From JBAYJT01 sp041664965 (GTDB lineage Bacteria; Pseudomonadota; Gammaproteobacteria; UBA9339), in the NCBI GenBank assembly GCA_041664965.1, contig JBAYJT010000001.1, positions 6,682 to 70,681 of the forward strand: a stretch of 64,000 bases of DNA, written 5' to 3'. How positions within the stretch are numbered: the first letter of the stretch is position 1; each line of letters starts with the position of its first letter. Both the position numbers and the translations under genes were made by a program. This document shows positions 1 through 8,930 of this stretch, in pieces. The notes beneath the pieces were generated by a model, which did not search any database, had not been told where the DNA came from, and saw nothing but the letters and a program-made list of their open reading frames with translations.

Positions 1-340
1 GCCATTTAGGTGTACGTGAAGCCAAATTCAAAGCCACGATGTAATTATCGCCCAAAGCGGATTTGAGCTCATCGCGCGCCTTGAGCTGCACATCTGTATC
101 AGCAAAACGCACTAAAATGCTTTCTTTTTCTTCTGCGGCTGTCAGATATTTAAGACTATCCTTTTGCAGAGTTTGCTTTACTGTATCGAGCGTAGCCTGC
201 GTAACTGCAGCTTGCTCGCCATTCGCGCTAATTTGCACAGCGGGATCAGCCGGAAATAAGTTAGGCGCGGCATAAACCAGACCTAAAACAAAAACAAAGC
301 ATAAAAGTAAATTTTTCCAAAGCGGGTAACGATTTTGCAT
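1..340 (-). CDS. secD: SecD, N-terminal part (cut by window edge)
   Basis: Protein translocase subunit SecD, which with SecF uses the proton motive force to help export through SecYEG. Only about the first 113 residues lie in the window. The start MQNRYPLWKN is followed by one hydrophobic segment (LLLCFVFVLGLVYA) and then APNLFPADPAVQIS, the usual opening of SecD before its periplasmic P1 domain. The ATG at 338-340 fits the family start. It lies downstream of yajC in the conserved tgt-yajC-secD order. The 57-base gap to yajC holds a copy of the dispersed palindromic repeat. Identification rests on the N-terminus and synteny. Confidence 0.9.
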   Translation of the reverse strand, partial: MQNRYPLWKNLLLCFVFVLGLVYAAPNLFPADPAVQISANGEQAAVTQATLDTVKQTLQKDSLKYLTAAEEKESILVRFADTDVQLKARDELKSALGDNYIVALNLASRTPKW

Positions 341-351
341 ATTTTTATTCC

Positions 352-397
352 AAAAACATGTCTACAGGTTTTCCTTTAAAATCAATGTGTTGCGTTT

Positions 398-399
<2 letters not shown>
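352..399 (+). repeat. Dispersed palindromic repeat, copy 1
   Basis: Copy of the intergenic repeat with core AAACATGTCTACA followed by GTTTTCCTTTAAAATCAATG. It lies between yajC and secD inside their operon and covers the yajC stop codon. The core is an imperfect inverted repeat (AAACATGT...ACATGTTT in the ideal form). Confidence 0.85.
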
Positions 400-1871
<1,472 letters not shown>

Positions 1872-1894
1872 CCTATCTTCTTAAGTTTCGCCAG

Positions 1895-1928
1895 TTGGGT
1901 TCGCTGGCCTTCGGCGCGCTTAACCCAA
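1895..1928. repeat. Hairpin with TTGGGTT/AACCCAA arms
   Basis: TTGGGTT (1895-1901) and AACCCAA (1922-1928) form a perfect 7-bp stem around a GC-rich loop. It lies just upstream of tgt, before the palindromic repeat at 1936-1975. It could be an RNA hairpin or a palindromic repeat; function unknown. Confidence 0.6.
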
Positions 1929-1935
1929 TCTACGC

Positions 1936-1975
1936 AATTCGTTGATTTTAAAATAGAATCTGTAGACATGTTTTT
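1936..1975 (-). repeat. Dispersed palindromic repeat, copy 2
   Basis: Reverse-orientation copy (TTGATTTTAAAATAGAAT then CTGTAGACATGTTTTT) between tgt and the orphan membrane protein at 2065-2796. It is sandwiched between two hairpins that have TTGGGT-type arms. Confidence 0.8.
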
Positions 1976-1982
1976 GGGTAGG

Positions 1983-2018
1983 TTGGGTCAAGAACGAGCT
2001 CCCCTCGTTCGGACCCAA
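1983..2018. repeat. Hairpin with nested arms
   Basis: Outer arms TTGGGTC (1983-1989) and GACCCAA (2012-2018) enclose inner arms GAACGAG (1992-1998) and CTCGTTC (2004-2010). The result is an almost continuous long stem with a five-base loop. It lies 3' of the orphan gene at 2065-2796, where it could act as a transcription stop, but no clear T run follows. Confidence 0.6.
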
Positions 2019-2064
2019 CACATTTGTTAACCATTCCCACAAATTAACTCAATATTTAATCGTG

Positions 2065-2796
2065 TTATAAGGGGCTACGTAATGGATATTGAGTTAAAAA
2101 GCGCGTACTTTCAGTAACTGGCACTTGGGATCCCTGCGGCCCTACATGGTCATCTATCATCCTTTGTGCCCGTATTAGCAACTCCTGGAAATTTTCTTTT
2201 GAGCTTCGATTATGAATGGGGGCATTTGCTACAGCCTGATATAATTGATTTATTTCATGCTCACGTCTGTGCCTAGTAGGAATGCACGCAGTAGGACAAC
2301 ATTTAAGAGTCAACAGCGCGGACTCAGCAAGAAGAGATAAAGCGGCTGCCACTGAGAAAAAGGATGCGACTACAGTACTGCCTACTTCTTTCGTTTGAAT
2401 AGAACCAATCACAGTCAACACACTCTCAGCTATTAAGACTGCACTAATACCAGCCCCAGCCAATGCACCTATATCAAGAGCAGACACTCCAAAAATATCT
2501 TTCTCTCTACATTTTGCAGCGCTTATTTCGATACAATCCCCTTGGTTTGAAGGATCTATTGAGAAGGACTGTCTTAGCAAGCCCAATATTTCCTCTCTAT
2601 CCGCATTTAGCTGAACAATTTCTTCTGGACTTATTTGCTGATCTTTCCATAAGCAACAACAGCCACTGTTAGTAATACTACCTGTAGCAGCTGAAGGATT
2701 TTCATTAGCTCTCCACGTAAAAGTTGGGGGATTTTCACTACTTATCAGCGAAGAAGATAATGTAGGCGAGGATGGTCTGGGGGTAAATGTTGACAT
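2065..2796 (-). CDS. Orphan protein with bilobed hydrophobic hairpin
   Basis: Not recognised as any family. The 243 residues start with a Ser/Thr/Pro-rich 45-residue stretch and have a CCC cluster at 46-48. Two hydrophobic segments at about 106-133 and 140-164 are separated by a short polar turn, a second CC pair follows at 166-167, and the C-terminal region is charged and soluble. There is no N-terminal signal peptide. The bilobed hydrophobic hairpin resembles that of inclusion-membrane proteins and some Dot/Icm effectors; that resemblance is architectural only. GGAG stands before the ATG. It is a monocistronic gene flanked by repeats on both sides. Confidence 0.7.
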   Translation of the reverse strand: MSTFTPRPSSPTLSSSLISSENPPTFTWRANENPSAATGSITNSGCCCLWKDQQISPEEIVQLNADREEILGLLRQSFSIDPSNQGDCIEISAAKCREKDIFGVSALDIGALAGAGISAVLIAESVLTVIGSIQTKEVGSTVVASFFSVAAALSLLAESALLTLKCCPTACIPTRHRREHEINQLYQAVANAPIHNRSSKENFQELLIRAQRMIDDHVGPQGSQVPVTESTRFLTQYPLRSPL

Positions 2797-2889
2797 AATT
2801 TTACTCCAATAATTTGTAGCAGTTACTTATTAAAAATTTTGGCATCATAAATATATCATATCAATCTTAAGATAATATTATAGAACAAC

Positions 2890-2947
2890 GCTTGGTCTTA
2901 AATTATAACTACTTGATTTACAAAGAAAACATGTGAACATGTTTTTT
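2890..2947 (-). repeat. Dispersed palindromic repeat, copy 3
   Basis: Reverse-orientation copy with TTGATTTACAAAGAAAAC then ATGTGAACATGTTTTTT, upstream of the orphan gene at 2065-2796. It adjoins the GC-rich hairpin at 2949-3002, so two unrelated repeat types lie back to back. Confidence 0.8.
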
Positions 2948-2948
2948 A

Positions 2949-3002
2949 GTCGTAGGGGCTGCCCTTCACATTAAGGGCGGACACAAGACCCGCCCCTACG
3001 AC
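2949..3002. repeat. GC-rich palindrome overlapping the fmt stop codon
   Basis: Arms GTCGTAGGGGC and GCCCCTACGAC close a hairpin whose interior has GCCCTT/AAGGGC. The right arm contains the fmt stop codon (2996-2998) and its last sense codon. It is much richer in GC than its surroundings, as expected of an inserted palindromic repeat or a strong 3' hairpin. Confidence 0.75.
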
Positions 3003-3931
3003 AAAATGATACCCACCGCAAACAAATCTTTTTTGGATTTTAAGATTTCACTGACAGGAAGGACTTTTCCGCCCGGCAATTGGATTTCTAAAAGACGCAA
3101 AACGCCTTGGCCGGTAGCAATATCGATGCCATTTTTATCACTATGCAAAATAGTTCCAGGTTGGGTTTTGGAATTTTCGCTTAAAGGGATGGCACGAAAA
3201 ATACGAATTGTTATATCATCAACTTTAGTAAAAGCAACTGGCCAAGGATTAAGCGCTCGCACCATTTGGTCTAGTTCCACGGCGCTTTTATTCCAATCTA
3301 TTAAAGCTTCTTCTTTGGAAAGTTTTTCGGCGTAAATGGCACCGCTTTCTGGCTGCTTAATCTCTTTTACTGTACCTTGTTCTATTTGGTCGAGAACCTT
3401 AAGAAGCAATGTAGCACCGAGTTTGGCTAAGTTATTTTCTAGTGTTGCCGCTGTGTCGTCTGGTTGAATAGCCATATTTTCTTGCAACAAAATATCGCCC
3501 GTATCCAAACCCTCATCCATACGCATAATGCTGCAGCCGGTTACTTTGTCGCCAGCTAAAATGGCACGTTGAATGGGAGCAGCTCCACGCCAACGCGGCA
3601 GAAGAGAAGGATGAATATTGATACAGCCATAACGCGGTAAATTTAAAATTTCGCGCGGTAAAATCACACCATAAGCTACATCAATAAAAATATCAGACTG
3701 AAGGGCTATCAGCTTTTCTTGCTCTGCAGGATTTTTAAAATTTTCCGGCTGCAGGATTGGTAGGTTTAGAGCTAAAGTTTTCTCTTTGACTGGGCTTGGC
3801 AAAAGATGCAAACCGCGACCTACTGGGCGATCGGGCTTGGTGTACACAGCACATATTCTATGTTTGGAAGATAAAAGATTTTCGAACGCTGGAAGAGCAA
3901 ACTTAGGCGTGCCGGCAAAGATAATATTCAT
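2996..3931 (-). CDS. fmt: Methionyl-tRNA formyltransferase
   Basis: Formylates initiator Met-tRNA using 10-formyl-THF. The 311 residues match the family. The N-terminus MNIIFAGTPKFALPAF, the formyl-THF-binding SLLPRWRGAAPIQRAI with its catalytic Asn/His/Asp neighbourhood (INIHPS upstream, DEGLDTGDIL downstream) and the C-terminal OB-fold region are all present. The start overlaps the hflC stop (ATGA), an unusual partnership, since fmt normally sits beside def. The last codons and the stop lie in a GC-rich palindrome that appears to have inserted at the gene's end. Confidence 0.96.
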   Translation of the reverse strand: MNIIFAGTPKFALPAFENLLSSKHRICAVYTKPDRPVGRGLHLLPSPVKEKTLALNLPILQPENFKNPAEQEKLIALQSDIFIDVAYGVILPREILNLPRYGCINIHPSLLPRWRGAAPIQRAILAGDKVTGCSIMRMDEGLDTGDILLQENMAIQPDDTAATLENNLAKLGATLLLKVLDQIEQGTVKEIKQPESGAIYAEKLSKEEALIDWNKSAVELDQMVRALNPWPVAFTKVDDITIRIFRAIPLSENSKTQPGTILHSDKNGIDIATGQGVLRLLEIQLPGGKVLPVSEILKSKKDLFAVGIILS

Positions 3932-4806
3932 CGCTTATGTTTCTCTGGTAAATTTTGCAACAAAGCTCCGCCAGATTGAAGAATCAAGACATTTCCACCG
4001 TGTAAAAATACTTGCTTATAAGTTTCGAGTTGTTTGTACCATAAATAAAAACCTGGGCTTTGCTTATAAGCATCATTGTACATTTCCATCACTTCTGCAT
4101 CTGCTTCAGAACGTATTTTACGAGCTTCCGCTTCAGCTTTAGCAACTATGTTTTTAGCGTCCTCATCTACTTCTTTTTGCAATTTTTGCACAGAAACTTC
4201 GTCCACAGTTTGGTATTCTGTCGCCAAATCCTCATATTTTTCCTTACTTTGTTGCAAAAGAACATTTCTTTCTGTACCCAAATAATGAATATTCGTAATA
4301 CCTAATGTGGCTACGGTGATTCCCATCGCAGAAATTTTCTTACCAAGATCACCTGTCAACACCCCGGACAGGAGTTGTTTTTGATCAGCCGCCAAAGAAA
4401 CACCTGAGACGTTACTCAGAACTTTTTTCATCTCCGTTTCGATTTGCGCCCGCAGCTGCAAGGGAAAAGTATTGATAGAATTGGTGCTCTTAATTTGCTG
4501 CAAATATTGATTTACATCGCTAATACTCCAATCGATGTAATAATCTAGACTAAACTTTGCTTTATCCGCAGTTTGCACCAAATCTAAGCGAAAAGCAGTA
4601 GTCTGCAAACGCAAGTCAACTAGCTTTATTTGTTCCAACCATGGCAAAGCAAAACGTAGACCTGGTTGTAAAATTCTAACTTCTTTACTTTGATTTCTAA
4701 TGTCCATAGGCAAGATAACGCCTACCCGCCCTTCCGGAACGATATAAGAAGCAGCATAAAGCAATGCAATCAAAACGAGCAATGCAATTATTTTTGATAT
4801 CTTCAT
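3928..4806 (-). CDS. hflC: HflC, FtsH protease modulator
   Basis: SPFH/prohibitin-family membrane protein that forms the HflKC cage around FtsH in the inner membrane. The 292 residues have one N-terminal membrane segment (IIALLVLIALLYAASYIV) and the SPFH domain beginning VPEGRVGVILPM. A coiled-coil rich in Glu/Lys/Ala follows (AEAEARKIRSEADAEVM) and then the YKQLETYKQVF helix. Its start overlaps the hflK stop by four bases and its stop overlaps the fmt start, so the three are translationally coupled. Confidence 0.95.
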   Translation of the reverse strand: MKISKIIALLVLIALLYAASYIVPEGRVGVILPMDIRNQSKEVRILQPGLRFALPWLEQIKLVDLRLQTTAFRLDLVQTADKAKFSLDYYIDWSISDVNQYLQQIKSTNSINTFPLQLRAQIETEMKKVLSNVSGVSLAADQKQLLSGVLTGDLGKKISAMGITVATLGITNIHYLGTERNVLLQQSKEKYEDLATEYQTVDEVSVQKLQKEVDEDAKNIVAKAEAEARKIRSEADAEVMEMYNDAYKQSPGFYLWYKQLETYKQVFLHGGNVLILQSGGALLQNLPEKHKR

Positions 4807-5894
4807 CGTTGCTCTCCTATCTTGGGATAACCAACTCGATCTGGCACGTCCTGTCTTAGATGGCTTGGAGAGAACCTTGGCGCTTCCTCCATTTTCTTAA
4901 TTTTGGCAGAAACTTCGCTAGAAGTAGCAGGATTTATCTTGGCATTAGCTAAAGGATCCAATACGGCTCGATCCAAAGTAATAGAACTGCCACTTCCGCC
5001 ATGCGCATCTACAACCACAACTTTATTGTTATTACGAACACTTTCTAAGAAAGATGAATAAAGTTGCCATTTGGTAATTTCTGGCGCCTTTTTATACACG
5101 GATAACACGCTTAGGTACTCAGCTAGATTACTCTTAGCTTGCTCTAAAACTTGCTGCTTATAAGCACGCGCTGCAACAAGAGTAGCATCGCTTTGCTCTT
5201 TTGCCTGAATTAACACTTTATCTTTATAAACCAAAACATCCGCCATACCTTTTTTCTTGACAGTTCCCATATGCAAAGCTTTTTGAAAAGCACTTGCTGT
5301 AGGAGCATCTGATGGGGGCAAAAGTTCCAAAGAAATAGCCACAATTTTACATCCGCATTGATAATTCAAAAGATCGGCAACTAACTGCTCGGCCACTCGT
5401 GCTTGCAAAACCATTTTATTGATAGCGCTTTGCGAAATTAAATCATCTAAACTGGAAGTACTAACAACCTGGTAAATTACATTGGCAACGTCAGCTTCTA
5501 TAGTTTTTACTGGGTCTGTAACGCTGAACAAATAACTATTTGGATCAACAATGCGATATTCAATTCTAGCTTTTAATAAAATTAAAACTTTATCTGCTGA
5601 AAACAGTTCTGCTTGGTAATTTAAAACTTGATTATGTTCTACATCGACAAAATTGGCATGATCAACAAAACGAGGAATCCAATGAATTCCTGGCTCTAAT
5701 GTATCTTGATATTTACCAAAACGACTCACTAGAACACGTTCGGTAGGCTCTACAACCACAACTCCTGCAACAATCCAAACGAAAAGTAAAAAAAGCAGGA
5801 TTCTTCCTAAGGTAAAATAGCACCCGCGCTTCGTTTTTGGGGATTTTGCTCTTGAATCTAGATTTAGATCCAGCTTTTGTTCTTCCTTTGACAT
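4803..5894 (-). CDS. hflK: HflK, FtsH protease modulator
   Basis: Partner of HflC in the FtsH-regulating membrane complex. The 363 residues begin with a polar cytoplasmic stretch, then a membrane segment (ILLFLLFVWIVAGVVVVEP), then an SPFH domain (EPTERVLVSRFGKYQDTLEPG is its first part, read over residues 50-70). A helical region (SDATLVAARAYKQQVLEQA) and a polar tail follow. It lacks the Gly-rich N-terminus of the E. coli protein. Three bases separate it from hflX. Confidence 0.94.
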   Translation of the reverse strand: MSKEEQKLDLNLDSRAKSPKTKRGCYFTLGRILLFLLFVWIVAGVVVVEPTERVLVSRFGKYQDTLEPGIHWIPRFVDHANFVDVEHNQVLNYQAELFSADKVLILLKARIEYRIVDPNSYLFSVTDPVKTIEADVANVIYQVVSTSSLDDLISQSAINKMVLQARVAEQLVADLLNYQCGCKIVAISLELLPPSDAPTASAFQKALHMGTVKKKGMADVLVYKDKVLIQAKEQSDATLVAARAYKQQVLEQAKSNLAEYLSVLSVYKKAPEITKWQLYSSFLESVRNNNKVVVVDAHGGSGSSITLDRAVLDPLANAKINPATSSEVSAKIKKMEEAPRFSPSHLRQDVPDRVGYPKIGEQR

Positions 5895-5897
5895 AAA

Positions 5898-7163
5898 TTA
5901 CTCACTGCAAATTTTGCGTAAACGTAAAAAATCCGACCTTGGCATACTTATGGAGATATGCCACTGGCCTTTTTTGTCAATCTTTTCGCTAAGTATAGCG
6001 TTCTTTTCATGAAGCAATGCTCGCAATTTTCCTTCCGCCACATCTAAAATAACATTACACTTTCTGCGCTTTTGAGATAGAAAATCTCGTATACTATTCG
6101 TCAATAACTCAATACCCATGCCATTTTGAGCTGACATCCAAACCCGAGATGGGATCTTGTTGTCATGACAATCCACTCTTGGACTAGCATCTGGCAGTAA
6201 GTCTATTTTATTGTAAACATACAAAATTGGCACTTCATCTGCACCAATTTCTTTTAGCACAACATCTACCGCTCGAATTTTTTCCTGATACTCTAAATCG
6301 CTCGCATCTACTACATGTAGCAATAAATCTGCTCCTAAGGTTTCTTCCAATGTAGCCCGAAAGGCATCCACCAAAGAATGCGGCAGATGCCGCACAAATC
6401 CAACTGTATCGACTAAAATAACTTCTCCAACACCGGCCATTTCAACCCGACGCAAAGTCGGATCGAGAGTCGCAAATAATTTATTCGCCACATACGCTTC
6501 TGCTTTCGTCAACCGGTTGAAAAGCGTGGATTTTCCAGTGTTAGTATAGCCGACTAGCGCCACAGTTGGCAAGGCAGCACGCTTGCGCGCACGCCGCCCA
6601 TGCTCACGCTCGGAGCGTACTTTTCCTAAGCGTTCTTTGATAAGAGCAATGCGATCTCGTATGAGCCTACGGTCAACTTCTAACTGCGTCTCCCCTGGAC
6701 CGCCTCGCATCCCAATACCGCCTCTTTGTCTTTCCAAGTGCGTCCAACCTCGCACTAAACGCGTAGCCATATGTTGCAACTGCGCTAACTCCACTTGCAA
6801 CTTGCCTTCGAAACTGCGAGCGCGCTGAGCGAAAATATCTAGAATTAAACCAGTACGATCAACAACTCGACACTCACAAAGTTTCTCTAAATTGCGCTCT
6901 TGAGCTGGCGTAAGATTATGATTAAAAATAATCAAATTAGCCTTAAATATTTTTACTGCGCTAGCGATTTCTTCAGCCTTACCTTTACCGACAAAATATT
7001 TGCTATCGGGCATAGCTCTTTTGGCCGTAATCACTGTATCTACAATAGCACCAGCAGACCGCACTAACTCTTGGCACTCGAATAAATCTTCTTGGCCAAC
7101 TGCTTTGAATGCCGCATCGCTAAAATCTACGTGCACTAAAATTACTGATTCTTGGTTTTGCAT
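5898..7163 (-). CDS. hflX: Ribosome-associated GTPase HflX
   Basis: GTPase that splits or rescues stalled 70S ribosomes under stress. The 421 residues show the HflX N-terminal domain, the Gly-rich linker RGGIGMRGGPGETQLEVDRR, the P-loop GYTNTGKSTLFN near residue 203, the switch motif DTVGFV and the G4 motif YNKIDLL. First gene of hflX-hflK-hflC-fmt; hfq, its usual upstream neighbour, is absent here. The ATG directly follows a composite repeat and no Shine-Dalgarno is visible. The stretch AAATTTAAAACTTATGCAAA around the start is shared with waaF. Confidence 0.96.
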   Translation of the reverse strand: MQNQESVILVHVDFSDAAFKAVGQEDLFECQELVRSAGAIVDTVITAKRAMPDSKYFVGKGKAEEIASAVKIFKANLIIFNHNLTPAQERNLEKLCECRVVDRTGLILDIFAQRARSFEGKLQVELAQLQHMATRLVRGWTHLERQRGGIGMRGGPGETQLEVDRRLIRDRIALIKERLGKVRSEREHGRRARKRAALPTVALVGYTNTGKSTLFNRLTKAEAYVANKLFATLDPTLRRVEMAGVGEVILVDTVGFVRHLPHSLVDAFRATLEETLGADLLLHVVDASDLEYQEKIRAVDVVLKEIGADEVPILYVYNKIDLLPDASPRVDCHDNKIPSRVWMSAQNGMGIELLTNSIRDFLSQKRRKCNVILDVAEGKLRALLHEKNAILSEKIDKKGQWHISISMPRSDFLRLRKICSE

Positions 7164-7345
7164 AAGTTTTAAATTTAATTATAAATTGTGAATTATGAAT
7201 GATGAATTGTTGAGGGGGTAGAAAAAATATAAATTCAGTTCCATTAAAATTCATAATTCATCATTTATAATTTATAATTCATAATTTTCCAAGAAAACAT
7301 GTCTACACGTTTTCCTTGTAAATCAATAAGTTACAAAAAGAAGTG
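7156..7345 (-). repeat. Composite repeat, copy A (before hflX)
   Basis: On the minus strand this reads: palindromic element (TTATTGATTTACAAGGAAAAC, GTGTAGACATGTTTTC), then an AT-rich inverted repeat of ATGAATTAT-type words around a middle with TGGAACTGAATT, then AATTAAATTTAAAACTT up to the hflX start. It aligns along its whole length with copy B at 8740-8930. The two AT-rich arms are complementary and would form a long hairpin. Confidence 0.9.
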
Positions 7346-7396
7346 TAATTTTTGAGTTTTCCCCCATAATTTTAAATGCATAAAATAAAATTTACT

Positions 7397-7426
7397 TTTA
7401 CTTTCGACCTAATTCTTTGCTATACT
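7397..7426 (+). promoter_or_regulatory. Probable ihfB promoter
   Basis: TATACT at 7421-7426 with a weak TTTACT -35 at 7397-7402 (18-base spacing), about 58 bases before the ihfB start. It is followed by an AT-rich leader. Confidence 0.45.
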
Positions 7427-7483
7427 AGTGTTTTCACAACAACTTATTGATATTTTGATAAATAATTTTTCACTGAGGCGACT

Positions 7484-7807
7484 ATGATTAAATCGGAACT
7501 TATCGACCGTATTAGCAGAAAATTTCCACAACTGCCAGAAAAGGTCGTTGCCCATAGCATCAATCACATTCTTGAAACCATGAACGATTCTCTTTCGCAT
7601 GGCAAGCGCATTGAAATCCGTGATTTCGGCGGCTTTACTATGCGCTACCGAGCTGCCCGTACGGCGCACAATCCCAAAACCGGCGCCAAAGTCGTCACTG
7701 CAGCTAAACATACTCCACATTTCAAACCGGGTAAAGAATTGCGCGAACGCGTCGACGCCAGTAAGACTAAGCCTATCAAAGAAGAAGTGGATAGCGACGA
7801 AGAGTAA
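7484..7807 (+). CDS. ihfB: Integration host factor beta subunit
   Basis: DNA-bending nucleoid protein that pairs with IHF-alpha. The first 90 residues follow the HU/IHF fold. MIKSELIDRI matches the IHF-beta opening, IEIRDFGGFTMRYRAARTAH covers the beta arm, and NPKTGAKV and HFKPGKELRERV are the arm-tip and C-terminal signatures. YRAARTAHNPKTG favours IHF-beta over HU. The C-terminus carries an extra acidic tail (KEEVDSDEE) beyond the usual length. GAGG precedes the ATG. It is convergent with rpoH, 18 bases apart. Confidence 0.93.
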   Translation: MIKSELIDRISRKFPQLPEKVVAHSINHILETMNDSLSHGKRIEIRDFGGFTMRYRAARTAHNPKTGAKVVTAAKHTPHFKPGKELRERVDASKTKPIKEEVDSDEE

Positions 7808-7825
7808 TTTTTCAGAATTATTATC

Positions 7826-8698
7826 TTAAACTGCTTGCAACGATGGCAAAGTCTGGCGGAGTTTACGCAAGGCGCACTCTTCAATTTGGCGAATGCGCTC
7901 CACAGAAATGGAATATTTGTTGGCTAAATCTTGCAAAGTAACTTTGCCGTTTTTGAGCCAACGCTGCCTAATAATATCTTGGCTACGCGCATCTAAACTA
8001 GCTAGAGCCTTTTGAAGATCAGTTGAATTTGTGTCAGATGAGTTTTCTTTTTCAAAGATATGCGCCGGATTGGCGGACTGATCTGTTAAGTAATTGGCTG
8101 GAGCGTTGCTGTAGTCATCATCTTCGTCTACATTACCATCAAAAGCTAAATCACCTTGGCTAAAGCGCATTTCCATATTCGCAACTTCTTCTGGCTTCAC
8201 GCGAAGGTTTTTGGCAATCGACAAAGTTTCTTGATCACTCAGTTGCCCCAAGCAACCAATTTGGTTCTTGATTTTACGTAAATTAAAAAAAAGTTTCCGT
8301 TGCGCCTTGGTCGTAGCTATACGCACAATACGCCAATTGCGAATAATAAACTCATGGATTTCGGCTTTAATCCAATAAACCGCGAAAGAAACTAAGCGGA
8401 CATTGCGGTCTGGATCGAAATGCTTAACAGCTTTCATCAAACCAATAGTACCTTCTTGAATCAAATCCGCTTGCGCTAACCCGTAGTTAAAATAATTTTT
8501 CGCTACGTGGACAACAAAACGTAAATGCGCCAAAACCAAGCGACGTGCAGCATCTAAGTCTCCCGTACGCCTAAATCTTGTAGCCAATTCATATTCTTCT
8601 TCTTGGCTTAACATCGGCACTTGGTTGACCCATTGGGTGTAGGCGTCTAAACTACCAAGCGGTACCGCATGTTCTAAAATTTGCAGATTATTCTTCAT
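7826..8698 (-). CDS. rpoH: RNA polymerase heat-shock sigma factor
   Basis: Sigma-32 type factor directing heat-shock transcription. From the ATG at 8696-8698 the protein has 290 residues, close to the usual 284. Region 2 holds the FAVYWIKAEIHEFIIRNWR core and the RpoH-specific TTKAQRKLFFNLRK, and region 4 ends with a helix-turn-helix (VTLQDLANKYSISVERIRQI). The reading frame stays open upstream to 8866, but that stretch is translated repeat DNA and is not family-like, so the internal ATG is chosen. A composite repeat lies between rpoH and the divergent waaF. Confidence 0.95.
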   Translation of the reverse strand: MKNNLQILEHAVPLGSLDAYTQWVNQVPMLSQEEEYELATRFRRTGDLDAARRLVLAHLRFVVHVAKNYFNYGLAQADLIQEGTIGLMKAVKHFDPDRNVRLVSFAVYWIKAEIHEFIIRNWRIVRIATTKAQRKLFFNLRKIKNQIGCLGQLSDQETLSIAKNLRVKPEEVANMEMRFSQGDLAFDGNVDEDDDYSNAPANYLTDQSANPAHIFEKENSSDTNSTDLQKALASLDARSQDIIRQRWLKNGKVTLQDLANKYSISVERIRQIEECALRKLRQTLPSLQAV

Positions 8699-8739
8699 TG
8701 GACCGATGATTTTAACACAAATTTTAAAAAATGGAAGCA

Positions 8740-8930
8740 GAGAACCAAGAATTAAAACGTAACTTATTGATTTTAAAAGAAAACACGTAGACATGTTTAT
8801 GAGGAAATTATGAATTATAAATGATGAATTATGAATTTTAGTGGAACTGAATTCATGTTTTTTCACCTCCTAAACAATTCATCATTCATAATTCACAATT
8901 CATAATTAAATTTAAAACTTATGCAAAACC
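8740..8930 (+). repeat. Composite repeat, copy B (before waaF)
   Basis: Reads AGAACC..., then TAACTTATTGATTTTAAAAG, the palindromic core ACACGTAGACATGTTT, GAGGAAATTATGAATTATAA, a middle with GTGGAACTGAATTCATG, and an AATTCATCATTCATAATTCA arm. It ends with AATTAAATTTAAAACTT and the waaF start codon. Near-identical to copy A in reverse, including the first bases of the adjacent gene (ATGCAAAACC). Confidence 0.9.

Noticed and set aside
8699..8866. In-frame N-terminal extension of rpoH
   Set aside because: It is translated repeat DNA with no similarity to sigma factors; the internal ATG gives the normal length.
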